A DNA stretch of 64,000 nucleotides. It comes from Cognatishimia sp. MH4019. GTDB lineage: Bacteria > Pseudomonadota > Alphaproteobacteria > Rhodobacterales > Rhodobacteraceae. The stretch is from the NCBI RefSeq assembly GCF_020177595.1, contig NZ_JAHTBL010000008.1, positions 62,001 to 126,000 of the forward strand, read 5' to 3'. Both the position numbers and the translations under genes were made by a program. Shown here in pieces: positions 54,469-63,323 of this stretch (its first letter is position 1; each line of letters begins with the position of its first letter). The notes under the pieces were generated by a model. That model saw only the letters and a list, made by a program, of their open reading frames with translations, ran no database searches and was not told where the DNA came from.

Positions 54469-55869
54469 ATGCCCCTATTGTCAGTTTCAAATGATGCCGA
54501 ACGTCTTGTCTGCGACGCAACCGACGATCTCGCGCATGTCGTGCAACGCATCGAAAACCCCTCACACCGCAAGGCGCTCTATGCAGAAATGGCCGCACGG
54601 CGAGAGATGGCAGAACCCGTCCTGAACGCGTTTGAGGCCAGACGCGAGGCGTGCCCCGAAAAGGTCACCGGGCCACTGAATGGTTTGCCGATCACGGTCA
54701 AAGACCAGATCGCGGTCGCGGGATGGCCGACGGGCTTCGGCATGGAGCGCCTCAACGTCAAACCCGACACCCGCTCGGCAACGCTGGTCGCACGATTGCA
54801 GGCCCTCGGTGCCGTCGTGACCGGCAAAACCGCGCTGCCCCCCAACGCCATGGATTTTCAAACCGGCAACAAACGCCGTGGCCCGACATGTAATCCGCAT
54901 AATCCGCTCTTCACAGCAGGCGGCAGCACCGGGGGCGGGGCTGCGGCTGTCGCCAGCGGTATGAGCCTCTTGGATATTGGCGCTGACCTCGGCGGTTCCT
55001 TACGCATTCCCGCGGCATGGTGCGGCGTGACATCCTACACCCCAAGCGAGGATCTGTGGCCCCGCGATGGCATGTTGCGCGGCGCGCAAAAGCTGGACCA
55101 TTTCGCCCGGATCGGGCTGACCGCAAAGACTGCGTCAGATCTTCGCTACATCTCGCAAACCCTCCAGTCAAAAGCACAAGCCGCCGATACTGCAATCGCG
55201 CAATCCCGTCTCGCCATATGGACGCCGGACCGCCAGAAGATGGGCGATCAGGTCACCCTAGAGAGGTGGGATCGCCTTTCCAAGAAGCTGCAAACCGTTC
55301 ATCCCGCAACCCTAGCCGATCCGATGACGGCTCTCTTTGATCCCGAGATCTACCGCTTGGCGGGCGAAATCATCGGATATGAAACAGGCGCGCTGGTGCC
55401 ATGGCCGATCCGCTGGATCATGCGCCGCGACCGGCACGCACAAGACACGTCGCCGGGGTTCGTTGCCCATGTGCATATGGGCTACAAACGCGACCACACG
55501 CGCCACAAGGCAAACCTGAGAATGCTCGCCGAACGACGGGCCTCGGCGCTGACAGCATGGCGAGATGTGGACGCCTTGCTGTTACCGGTCTCAGCCGTCT
55601 GCGCGTTCAGGCATATAACGCCCCTGCGCGATCAGAACGGGGTGCGGACCTATGATCAGACCTTTGAAACCGGCGCCGGGCGGCTGGGCTATTTCGATGC
55701 GCTGACACGGTTCACCTTGCCACTGACGGTGCTTGGTTGGCCCGTTGTCACACTGCCGATCGGCTATGATGACAACGGGATACCCATCGGGGCGCAACTG
55801 GTGGGTAAGGCTGGCGCGGACAGCAAGCTCCTTGCGCTTGCCGAGGGATTGCAAGACGCTTTGAAGTAA
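54469..55869 (+). CDS. Amidase-signature-family hydrolase
   Basis: 466 residues. The Ser-cisSer-Lys triad is visible: Lys in ITVKDQIAVAG, cis-Ser in AGGSTGGGAAAV and the nucleophile Ser in ADLGGSLRIPA. It hydrolyses an amide or a carbamoyl-type bond in the cytosol. ATG 54469 has GAGG about 7 nt upstream. It follows the AraC-type gene and may be its target. No transporter or pathway partner is adjacent, so the substrate is open. It is convergent with the SnoaL-like gene, with 12 bp between. Confidence 0.9.
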   Translation: MPLLSVSNDAERLVCDATDDLAHVVQRIENPSHRKALYAEMAARREMAEPVLNAFEARREACPEKVTGPLNGLPITVKDQIAVAGWPTGFGMERLNVKPDTRSATLVARLQALGAVVTGKTALPPNAMDFQTGNKRRGPTCNPHNPLFTAGGSTGGGAAAVASGMSLLDIGADLGGSLRIPAAWCGVTSYTPSEDLWPRDGMLRGAQKLDHFARIGLTAKTASDLRYISQTLQSKAQAADTAIAQSRLAIWTPDRQKMGDQVTLERWDRLSKKLQTVHPATLADPMTALFDPEIYRLAGEIIGYETGALVPWPIRWIMRRDRHAQDTSPGFVAHVHMGYKRDHTRHKANLRMLAERRASALTAWRDVDALLLPVSAVCAFRHITPLRDQNGVRTYDQTFETGAGRLGYFDALTRFTLPLTVLGWPVVTLPIGYDDNGIPIGAQLVGKAGADSKLLALAEGLQDALK

Positions 55870-55881
55870 ACCCGCCCCGGA

Positions 55882-56871
55882 TCAGGTCCGCGGCACGCCC
55901 TGCTTGCCCATCGCGTTGGACCGTTCAATCAGATCAACCCCCATCTGATGGAACAGATCGCCATAGTCCAGCGTGACCCAATTCTCTGCGATCTGGCCAC
56001 CGGCAATGCGGTAGAAATCCATCACCCGAAGCGTCATCGCCTTGCCGGTCGCAGGCACGCCCAGATATGCGCCCTGATGCGTCATCGTCATCGACGGCCA
56101 GCCCGAGATGGCGGCGTAATCTCCGTCTCCGAAGCGGCAATAGTGATTGCCGCCCTTGCGGTCCGGGAAGGCACGCAGGAACGGCTCCCGGTGATCCTTC
56201 ACAAAGCCCGACCACTGGAAGTTCGAGCCAATGCCCGCAGGCCCATACCACAGCATATCATCCGCCCAGACGCCATTGGCGCCGGTTTGCCCTTCCGATC
56301 CAAACGTCTCTGGATCATAGACATGCAGATCGGACAGCATCGCCTCCACCACCGCGAGGGATGCCGCGCCGTCGCCCTTCGAAGGCAGCAAACCATCTTG
56401 CGTTGCGGGGGCAGGAAATGTGAGCTCGGTGCCCAAAGAGGGTAGGGGCATCGTCCCGGCTTGCACCATCAGATCGGGCAGATCGAAGATGATCTTCGCC
56501 TCGACAATCTGACCGTCCTCAATTCGGTAGAATTCGCCTGAGCGCAGCCAGGCCATGCGATGCGATGGGGCAAGACCAAACAGGGGTTTCGTGAAGTTGC
56601 CAATGTAATGCGTGATACAGGCGCACCAGCGCCCTCCGGCCTCGCGCATATTCTGACCGCCGACGAAGATCACATCGCGGCGGTGGAGCCCCTCGAAGGC
56701 TGCGCGCAGGGGGGCGACATAGTCCGCAATTATCTCCGCGCGCCCCGCACATTGGTTAACGGGCCAAGCGACATCCCAGAGTGATTCCTGTGCGATTACC
56801 GCCTCTGCCTGTGCCTCACCCCGCCATAGCGCTGCAAGATCCTGCTGAATTTCTGCCCTAAAATCTGTCAC
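55882..56871 (-). CDS. Tandem NTF2/SnoaL-like domain protein
   Basis: 329 residues made of two NTF2/SnoaL-like cone-fold domains: about 1-145 (GRAEIIADYVAPLRAAFEGL, WLRSGEFYRIEDGQIVEAK) and about 165-320 (ASLAVVEAMLSDLHVY, MDFYRIAGGQIAENW). Each ends in the YRIxxGQI element typical of SnoaL-like proteins. No signal peptide. Single-domain relatives are cyclases, isomerases or hydrolases on small cyclic compounds. It is divergent from the ABC importer at 56997, with 125 bp between, and a related two-domain protein is at 62328. Function unknown; it may act on the imported substrate. Confidence 0.82.
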   Translation of the reverse strand: MTDFRAEIQQDLAALWRGEAQAEAVIAQESLWDVAWPVNQCAGRAEIIADYVAPLRAAFEGLHRRDVIFVGGQNMREAGGRWCACITHYIGNFTKPLFGLAPSHRMAWLRSGEFYRIEDGQIVEAKIIFDLPDLMVQAGTMPLPSLGTELTFPAPATQDGLLPSKGDGAASLAVVEAMLSDLHVYDPETFGSEGQTGANGVWADDMLWYGPAGIGSNFQWSGFVKDHREPFLRAFPDRKGGNHYCRFGDGDYAAISGWPSMTMTHQGAYLGVPATGKAMTLRVMDFYRIAGGQIAENWVTLDYGDLFHQMGVDLIERSNAMGKQGVPRT

Positions 56872-56946
56872 TTAACTGGCCTTCCCTGTTTTATTTTCCG
56901 CAATTGGCAGATTTGACTTGGCAAAGGCGAACTCGGGAGTCTAGCC

Positions 56947-56968
56947 TTTTTGCAAACGTGTGCAAAAA
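56947..56968. promoter_or_regulatory. LacI-type operator in the SnoaL/ABC divergent promoter
   Basis: 8-bp perfect arms TTTTTGCA / TGCAAAAA around a 6-nt centre. The inner 16 bp (56950-56965, TTGCAAACGTGTGCAA) is a near-perfect LacI-family operator with a central CG. It lies 29 bp before the ATPase start and 76 bp from the SnoaL-like start, so it could control both. The likely ligand is the regulator at 61345. Confidence 0.8.
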
Positions 56969-56996
56969 ATCGCACCACGACAACAGGGAGACGCGA

Positions 56997-58046
56997 ATGG
57001 CTGAGATTCAGCTTCGCAACGTCGGAAAGCGCTGGGGCTCTTTCATCGGCGTCAATAACTTCGATCTGACCATCGGAGACGAGGAATTTCTGGTGCTGCT
57101 CGGTCCGTCCGGCTGTGGCAAAACCACGACCATGCGGATGATCGCAGGGCTTGAAGACCCCTCAGAAGGTGACATCCTGATTGGCGGTCAGCGCGTCAAC
57201 GACAAAGAGCCGAAAGACCGCGACATCTCGATGGTGTTTCAGTCCTACGGCCTCTATCCGAACCTGAACGTCTACGAGAACATCCGCTTCCCCCTAAAGG
57301 TCCGCAAGATCGACCCTGCGACCCATGACGAACGGGTCATGCGCGCCGCAGGCATGGTCGAGCTTGAGCCGTTCCTGCACCGCAAACCGGCGGAACTCTC
57401 TGGTGGTCAGCGCCAGCGTGTGGCTCTGGCCCGCGCCATCGTGCGCCGTCCGAAGGTCTTCCTGATGGATGAACCTCTGTCGAACCTCGACGCGAAACTC
57501 CGCGTCTCGACCCGCGCGCAGATCAAAAACCTCAGCCACGAGCTGAAAGTCACGACCATCTACGTGACCCATGACCAGATCGAGGCGATGACGCTGGCCG
57601 ACCGTGTTGTCGTAATGAACAAAGGCGTTGTGCAGCAGCTTGGTACGCCCACCGAAATCTATGACCGCCCCGCCAACACATTTGTGGCCAGCTTCATCGG
57701 CTCTCCGGCCATGAACTTGATCGAAGGCGAGATCACGGGTGGAACCTTCCGGGCGGAAAGCATGGAAGTGCCCGGGCTGAATGCGCCCGACGGCAAAGTG
57801 ACACTTGGCTTCCGCGCCGAGGATGCGAGCGTGGCGGAGACCGGCGGTCAGGCGCATGCGCCAGCCTACGCGATGGAGCTTTTGGGCGACAGCACCATGA
57901 TCACCATCCGCGTCGCAGGCGAACAGCTTAGCGTGAAAGCCGACAAGAATTACCGGTGCGAGATTGGCGACACAGTCCACTTCTCGATTCCGGCTGAAAT
58001 CTGCCACCTGTTCAGCGCAGAAACAGGTGAACGGATCGGAGGCTAA
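56997..58046 (+). CDS. ABC sugar transporter ATPase (UgpC/MalK type)
   Basis: 349 residues: Walker A GPSGCGKTT, signature LSGGQRQR, Walker [12 protein letters not shown], switch THDQIEAM, TOBE domain after about residue 240. ATG 56997 follows GGGAG by 6 nt; an upstream frame to 56904 is rejected because it runs through the operator. It is the first gene of the operon that ends with the LacI regulator at 61345. Confidence 0.94.
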   Translation: MAEIQLRNVGKRWGSFIGVNNFDLTIGDEEFLVLLGPSGCGKTTTMRMIAGLEDPSEGDILIGGQRVNDKEPKDRDISMVFQSYGLYPNLNVYENIRFPLKVRKIDPATHDERVMRAAGMVELEPFLHRKPAELSGGQRQRVALARAIVRRPKVFLMDEPLSNLDAKLRVSTRAQIKNLSHELKVTTIYVTHDQIEAMTLADRVVVMNKGVVQQLGTPTEIYDRPANTFVASFIGSPAMNLIEGEITGGTFRAESMEVPGLNAPDGKVTLGFRAEDASVAETGGQAHAPAYAMELLGDSTMITIRVAGEQLSVKADKNYRCEIGDTVHFSIPAEICHLFSAETGERIGG

Positions 58047-58058
58047 GACCTCTGCATC

Positions 58059-58076
58059 GGCCCCGCGCGTGGGGCC
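58059..58076 (+). promoter_or_regulatory. RNA hairpin between ATPase and binding-protein genes
   Basis: GGCCCC, 6-nt loop, GGGGCC, 12 bp after the ATPase stop and without a T-run. Like the hairpin at 21310 it precedes a binding-protein gene, and a second one follows that gene. Confidence 0.5.
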
Positions 58077-58118
58077 TGAAAATGGCCCCTGGGCCTAATA
58101 CGAAACAGGGAGAGACAT

Positions 58119-59357
58119 ATGTTTCTGAAGAACACAGTTGCAGCAATTGCGCTGACGGTTGCCGCAGGCACCGCCATGGCCGATTGCGGCATTTCCGAAG
58201 GTCGCGTCAGCATCGTGGGTAACGAGTTCCCCGCGATCCAGACCGTTGGCGCGAATGCGATGGAATGCGCCTCTGATAGCGTCGAGGTCAGCACGAACCT
58301 CACCGCCGATCACCAGACGATCAACTTGCCCGGCATGCAGGGCAATCCGGCCGAATACACCTCTGCGATCGTGGCAAACTCGTCCATCGTGGCCTTGATG
58401 AACGAAGACGTCATCCGCCCGCTGGATGATCTGATCGCCGCCCATGGTCAAAGCCTCAAGCCCAACCAGATCGTGACGATCAACGGTCAGGCCATGGCGA
58501 TTGCGTTCATGGCAAACGCCCAGCACCTTGTCTATCGTGCGGACGTCTTGGAAGAGGCTGGCGTGGCTGTGCCGACCACCTATGAGGAAATGCTCGCCGC
58601 AGCCGAAGCGATCCGCGCCGCTGGCATCATGGAAAACCCCGTGGGCGGCCCCTATGCCGCAGGCTGGAACCTCGCGCAGGAATTCAACAACATGTTCCTC
58701 GGCTTTGGTGGTCAGCACTTCGAGCCCGGCACGGCCAATCCGACCGTCAACTCCGAGGCCGGTGTCAAAACACTCGAGATGATGAAGGCGCTGTCGGAAT
58801 ACATGAACCCCGACTACCTGACCCACGATTCCAACGGCACCAACGCTGAATTCCGCGCTGGGAACACCGCTCTGATGCATATGTGGGGCTCCCGCGCTGC
58901 GACGCTCGTCGAAGCCGAAGGTGTTCCGCAAGAGGTTGTGGACGGCTTCGCCATCGCGGGTCCGCTGACAGTTGGTGGTGGCACCACACCCGCTTCCACC
59001 TTGTGGTGGGATGGCTGGACTGTCGCCAAGAACATCTCTGATGCAGATGCCGAAGCGACCTTCAAGGCCTTGCTCAACGGCATTGATCCCTCGATCCTGA
59101 GCGGCGAAGATGTTGCAAGCCAGGCGGTTTGGCTGATCGACGGCTACGAGCCGACCGAGGCTGCTGTCGGTGTGTTCGAAGCTGCCAATTCCGGCACGGC
59201 ACCCTATCCGATGCTGCCCTATATGGGTCTGATGCACACCGCCCTGGGCGCTGAGCTGACCGACTTCATGCAAGGCAACGAATCTGCCGAACAGGCGCTC
59301 GCCGACGTTGAGGCCGCTTACACAGCCGCCGCCAAAGAGAACGGCTTCCTTCAATAA
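58119..59357 (+). CDS. ABC transporter substrate-binding protein
   Basis: 412-residue periplasmic protein. The signal peptide (about 1-21, ending AMA) leaves DCGISEG as the mature start. It belongs to solute-binding family 1, with sugar-type features (MGLMHTALGAELTDFMQG near the C terminus). The ligand is unknown. It is flanked by hairpins at 58059-58076 and 59370-59399, consistent with higher expression than the permeases. Confidence 0.92.
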   Translation: MFLKNTVAAIALTVAAGTAMADCGISEGRVSIVGNEFPAIQTVGANAMECASDSVEVSTNLTADHQTINLPGMQGNPAEYTSAIVANSSIVALMNEDVIRPLDDLIAAHGQSLKPNQIVTINGQAMAIAFMANAQHLVYRADVLEEAGVAVPTTYEEMLAAAEAIRAAGIMENPVGGPYAAGWNLAQEFNNMFLGFGGQHFEPGTANPTVNSEAGVKTLEMMKALSEYMNPDYLTHDSNGTNAEFRAGNTALMHMWGSRAATLVEAEGVPQEVVDGFAIAGPLTVGGGTTPASTLWWDGWTVAKNISDADAEATFKALLNGIDPSILSGEDVASQAVWLIDGYEPTEAAVGVFEAANSGTAPYPMLPYMGLMHTALGAELTDFMQGNESAEQALADVEAAYTAAAKENGFLQ

Positions 59358-59369
59358 GGGCGCTATCCC

Positions 59370-59399
59370 GCGCGGGGCCTGCCACTCACGGCCCCGCGC
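59370..59399 (+). promoter_or_regulatory. RNA hairpin after the binding-protein gene
   Basis: Perfect 10-bp GC-rich stem (GCGCGGGGCC / GGCCCCGCGC) with a 10-nt loop, 12 bp after the stop codon, no T-run. Same position as in the other three transporter operons. Confidence 0.7.
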
Positions 59400-59434
59400 A
59401 TCCCATTCGATTTTTCTAGCGGCAGGCACAGGCC

Positions 59435-60460
59435 ATGAAACATAAAACCTTCTTCTGGTTTTTCCTTCCGACAGCGATGGCGATGCTGATCTTTATCGCG
59501 GCCCCCATCGTTTCGGTGGTGATGCAATCCCTGTTCCTGCCCCATGAAGCGGTGCTCATTCAGGTTGAAAACTGTGGCCCCTTCGGCTGCACGCAACAAA
59601 CCTCGATTGATCAAGAAGCCACCCAAGCCCTGCGTGACGCCGCCCCCATGGGTCGTTTTGCCGGGCTTGAAGTGTATTTTGACCGGGGCCACCTTGCCAC
59701 CGCCGAAGTCGCCGCCGCATGGCGCAACTCCGAAAGCCTGGGCGCGTTCTTCGGCGAACTGAACAACCTGCCGTTCTACCGCGCCATGGCTTTCACGCTG
59801 ACCTACACATTCACCGTGACCCCGCTGCTGATCGCGCTGGGCTTCTTCATTGCCGTTGGTGTGAACTCGGTGACCCGCCAGCTCCGCGGCCTCCTGATTT
59901 TCTTCTCGCTGCTGCCGATGATCGTGACCCCGCTGGTCGGCTCGCTGATTCTCTTCTGGATGATCGACGCGCGCGGAGTTCTGGGGAACCTGATCCAGTA
60001 TCTTGCTGCCGATCCGGACTTGTCGCTGAAGGCGTCAACGCCGCTGATGTGGATATCCCTCATCATCTACGGCATCTGGTCATCGGCCCCCTTCGCCTTC
60101 GTCGTTTTCTACGCGGGTCTGCAAACGGTGCCGCAAGACACGCTGGAATCCGCCCAGATTGACGGTGCAACCCGCTGGCAGCAAATCCGTTATGTGCTGA
60201 TCCCGCACCTGATGCCGCTCATCACTTTTGTGGCGCTGATCCAGCTGATGGACAACTTCCGCGTCTTCGAACCGATCATCGGCTTCTCGGCCCAAGCCCA
60301 CGCGACGTCGCTGAGTTGGATCATCTTCAACGACCTCGGTGGCGAGACCCGCCAACTGTCTGCCGCCGCCACCACTTCGGTGTTGACCGTTCTATGCGTG
60401 GCGATCCTGCTGACGCCTGTGCTGGTCCGCACATGGCGCGACTTCAAAGGAAAGGCCTGA
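59435..60460 (+). CDS. ABC transporter permease (MalF type) with enlarged periplasmic loop
   Basis: 341-residue inner-membrane protein, longer than the 290-310 usual here. After the first transmembrane segment (about 7-32) comes an extra soluble stretch of about 80 residues (about 35-115, with two cysteines in ENCGPFGCT) before the core permease segments, recalling the P2 loop of E. coli MalF. The EAA-type loop is ESAQIDGATRWQQI. It pairs with the permease at 60464. Confidence 0.92.
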   Translation: MKHKTFFWFFLPTAMAMLIFIAAPIVSVVMQSLFLPHEAVLIQVENCGPFGCTQQTSIDQEATQALRDAAPMGRFAGLEVYFDRGHLATAEVAAAWRNSESLGAFFGELNNLPFYRAMAFTLTYTFTVTPLLIALGFFIAVGVNSVTRQLRGLLIFFSLLPMIVTPLVGSLILFWMIDARGVLGNLIQYLAADPDLSLKASTPLMWISLIIYGIWSSAPFAFVVFYAGLQTVPQDTLESAQIDGATRWQQIRYVLIPHLMPLITFVALIQLMDNFRVFEPIIGFSAQAHATSLSWIIFNDLGGETRQLSAAATTSVLTVLCVAILLTPVLVRTWRDFKGKA

Positions 60461-60463
60461 TCC

Positions 60464-61345
60464 ATGGCGTCCAAAGCTCAAGAAAAACCGCTTGGTCTGC
60501 GCATTCTGCTGACGGTTTTCCTCGTCGTGTGGCTTATCGCGGCAGCCTTCCCGTTCATGTGGACCCTCTGGGGCAGCTTCAAGGTCGAGCTTGATTTCTT
60601 CTCGATCTCCAACTGGCGCGACGCGCTTACCGGCCCCCGGACGGAGTTTACCTATGGCCACCCCTTCACAGGCGCGGGCTATGCAGGCGCGTGGATCCAA
60701 GAGGAATTCTGGCGCTCGGTCATCAACACCTTCATCGTGTGTTTCTTCGTGGTCTGCATCTCGCTGACCCTCGGAACACTGGGCGGCTACGCGCTGTCGC
60801 GCTCGGGCCATAACTATGTCTTCTGGCTGCTCATCACCGCGCTGATCTTTCGCGCTCTGCCGCCGATCACCCTGGTTTCGGGCTATCTGCCACCGTTCTT
60901 TGAGTGGAACATCTGGGGGTACCTGCCCACTGCGATCATCGTGCTTGTGGCCATCAACCAGCCCTTCACGCTCTGGATGTTGCACAGTTTCTTTCAGAAA
61001 ATCCCCAAGGAACTGGACGAGTCCGCCAAGGTCGACGGCTGCACCCAGTTTCAGGCCTTTCGCCACGTCATCATCCCGGTCATGTGGCCCGGCGTGATCA
61101 CCACGGGTCTCTTCAGCTTCCTGCTGGCCTATAACGACTTTGCGGTCACCGCGATGCTGCTGTCGGAATCCAACCGCACAATGATCCCCGCCGTCGCCGC
61201 CTTCCTTGGCACCACGCAAACCGAAGGCAATGTGATGTTCGCGGTCGCCGCAGTGGTTTCGGCCACCGTGCCGCTCTTTATCATGGTGATGTTCTTCCAG
61301 CGCCAGATCGTATCGGGCCTGACTGCGGGCGCCGTCAAAGGGTAA
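60464..61345 (+). CDS. ABC transporter permease (MalG type)
   Basis: 293-residue inner-membrane permease with an EAA-type loop ESAKVDGCTQFQAF and the ending GLTAGAVKG. An insert of about 30 residues follows TM1 (TEFTYGHPFTGAGYAGAW). It starts 3 bp after the other permease and its TAA overlaps the LacI start (TAATG), so regulator and transporter are one transcript. Confidence 0.93.
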   Translation: MASKAQEKPLGLRILLTVFLVVWLIAAAFPFMWTLWGSFKVELDFFSISNWRDALTGPRTEFTYGHPFTGAGYAGAWIQEEFWRSVINTFIVCFFVVCISLTLGTLGGYALSRSGHNYVFWLLITALIFRALPPITLVSGYLPPFFEWNIWGYLPTAIIVLVAINQPFTLWMLHSFFQKIPKELDESAKVDGCTQFQAFRHVIIPVMWPGVITTGLFSFLLAYNDFAVTAMLLSESNRTMIPAVAAFLGTTQTEGNVMFAVAAVVSATVPLFIMVMFFQRQIVSGLTAGAVKG

Positions 61346-62331
61346 TGCCCTCTCGCGTGACATCGCGCGCTGTGGCGGAGAAAGCAGGCGTCAGCCGCTC
61401 GGCCGTCAGTCGGGTATTTACGCCGGGGGCCTCTGTGGCCCCCAAGACCGCCGAGAAAGTGCGCAAGATCGCAGCCGAGCTGGGCTACCGCCCCAACATC
61501 CTCGCACGCGGGTTGCTCACCGGGCGATCCCGGATGATCGGGCTGGTGGTCGCCTATCTCGACAACCAGTTCTATCCCGGCGCGCTTGAGAAACTCTCTG
61601 CCGCGCTGGAAGATCAGGGCTACCACGTTCTGATCTTCATGGCCGCCCAGACCGCCGACAATATCGAAGAGGTGGCCGAGGATATCCTCGATTACCAGAT
61701 CGATGGGCTGATCCTCGCCTCTGTCGCGCTCAGCTCGCCCCTTGCGCAGCGCTGTCGTGCGCGGGGCGTGCCCGTCATGCTCTTTAACCGCCATCAAGGG
61801 GATGACCAGCTGTCCGTCACCTCTGACAACGAAGCCGGGGGGCGCATGGCCGCCCGCCACCTTATTGCCCGCGGTGCGCGCAAGATCGGCCATATCGCCG
61901 GGTGGGAAGGGGCCTCGACCCAGGCTGATCGCGAGGCCGGGTTCCTTAGCGAGCTTCACGCTGCTGGCCTGACCCTGCACGCCCGCGAGGTCGGCGATTT
62001 TCATCCTGAACGCGCCCGCGATGCCGCTCGCCGCATATTCGCAGGCCCCGACCGTCCCGACGCGGTTTTCGTCGCCAACGACTATATGGCCTTCCCGGTC
62101 ATGGACGTGATCCGGTTCGAGATGGGCTTGCGCATTCCAGAGGATGTCGCCGTGATCGGGTTCGACGATGTGCCTGTGGCCAGTTGGCCCAGCTATGATC
62201 TGACAACCATCCGTCAGGACAGCACCGCCATGGTGCGCGCCACGGTGGATGGATTGCTCAGCAGCATGGACGGCGCGCGGCCGCGCGCTTCGCTGATACC
62301 GGTCGAACTGATCAAACGCTCCAGCGCCTAG
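61345..62331 (+). CDS. LacI-family regulator
   Basis: 328 residues with an N-terminal LacI HTH (about 4-25, TSRAVAEKAGVSRSAVSRVF), a hinge at YRPNILARGL and a sugar-binding-type sensor domain. It ends the ABC operon and overlaps the convergent SnoaL-like gene by 4 bp. The clear operator at 56947-56968 is the likely target, giving feedback control of its own operon and probably of the divergent SnoaL-like gene. Confidence 0.93.
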   Translation: MPSRVTSRAVAEKAGVSRSAVSRVFTPGASVAPKTAEKVRKIAAELGYRPNILARGLLTGRSRMIGLVVAYLDNQFYPGALEKLSAALEDQGYHVLIFMAAQTADNIEEVAEDILDYQIDGLILASVALSSPLAQRCRARGVPVMLFNRHQGDDQLSVTSDNEAGGRMAARHLIARGARKIGHIAGWEGASTQADREAGFLSELHAAGLTLHAREVGDFHPERARDAARRIFAGPDRPDAVFVANDYMAFPVMDVIRFEMGLRIPEDVAVIGFDDVPVASWPSYDLTTIRQDSTAMVRATVDGLLSSMDGARPRASLIPVELIKRSSA

Positions 62332-63323
62332 ACGTCGCCTGTCGCCAGCAAAATCTGCTTCCAGATCGCGGTGTCATCAATCAATGTGAACTCCCGCCGC
62401 AGGCCCCACGGCCCGAACTCTACATGAGTAATGCCCATGACGTAGATCTCTGCCCCTGTTGGCGCCCCAAAGCGGCCCCAGCCGTCATGTGTGCCGCGCA
62501 GTGACCACCGGACCGCTGCGCGCGGTGGCATCATCGGGTCTTCGCGTCCGATCTGATGCTCGATCCGAAACTCCGCCGACGGAAAGGCCGACCGTAGCCC
62601 CAGCCAAAACCGATCTGCCGCCGCGGGGCCATGGGCGCTGACATGCCCCGGATAGGCCAATGCGCAGGCCCGGTCCCACTCTGCCGGGATGACCGAGAAC
62701 TCCGCCTGCATGATCCGTTCCAGCAGCCCAGCCAGCTTTGCCGCCCAAGGGTCATCGTTGCCGCGCCCGGCATAAGGCCCCGCAATATCCGTCGCAGGGG
62801 TCATCGGCTTCACGCACGTCTCCGGCCCGCCTTCGCGTTGGATCAGATCGCGGGTCCAGCCCACCAGATCACCGCCCATCTGCTGCACAATCGCCCCTTG
62901 GTCGCGCACCAGCCATTCGTCTTTCACGGCATTGTCCTGACACCAGCAATCCGCCAGAATCCGATACTCCAACCGCTTGCCCGTCGGCGCGCCGTAAACA
63001 CCCGGCCCCGTATGTGTCGCCCAGCAATACAAGCGATGCGACGACAGAAAACTGTCTGCGCCCGTGGCACACCAGATCACATCCTCGCCTGGCAATTCGC
63101 GGTCTGGAAACTCTGCCAGCGTTGCCATCGTCGCGCCGATGATCCCGTCATTGCCCTGCACGACGGACGCTGGCGAACGCACGATCAGATCATCGCCGTA
63201 AAACCCATGCAGCGTATCGATCCCGCGCTTTTCCCAGATGTCTTCGGTGATGCCGAGGATGTAATCCTCGACGCTCTCCCAACGCGGGTCAAAACCGGGC
63301 ATAAAAGGGGTGTTTTGGCTCAT
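62328..63323 (-). CDS. Tandem NTF2/SnoaL-like domain protein
   Basis: 331 residues from ATG 63323, which overlaps the TauE/SafE stop (ATGA); the longer frame to 63380 is rejected. Two NTF2/SnoaL-like domains can be seen: about 15-150 (GIDTLHGFYGDDLIVRSPASV, LEYRILADCWCQDNAV) and about 190-325 (WDRACALAYPGHVSAHGPA, IYVMGITHVEFGPWGL). It is a distant relative of the protein at 55882 by architecture, not a close copy. It is co-transcribed with the permease that enters from beyond the right edge. Function unknown. Confidence 0.8.
   Translation of the reverse strand: MSQNTPFMPGFDPRWESVEDYILGITEDIWEKRGIDTLHGFYGDDLIVRSPASVVQGNDGIIGATMATLAEFPDRELPGEDVIWCATGADSFLSSHRLYCWATHTGPGVYGAPTGKRLEYRILADCWCQDNAVKDEWLVRDQGAIVQQMGGDLVGWTRDLIQREGGPETCVKPMTPATDIAGPYAGRGNDDPWAAKLAGLLERIMQAEFSVIPAEWDRACALAYPGHVSAHGPAAADRFWLGLRSAFPSAEFRIEHQIGREDPMMPPRAAVRWSLRGTHDGWGRFGAPTGAEIYVMGITHVEFGPWGLRREFTLIDDTAIWKQILLATGDV

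Noticed and set aside
58095-59429. Long minus-strand frame (444 codons) opposite a binding-protein gene
   Set aside because: Antisense shadow; it also runs through both flanking hairpins.
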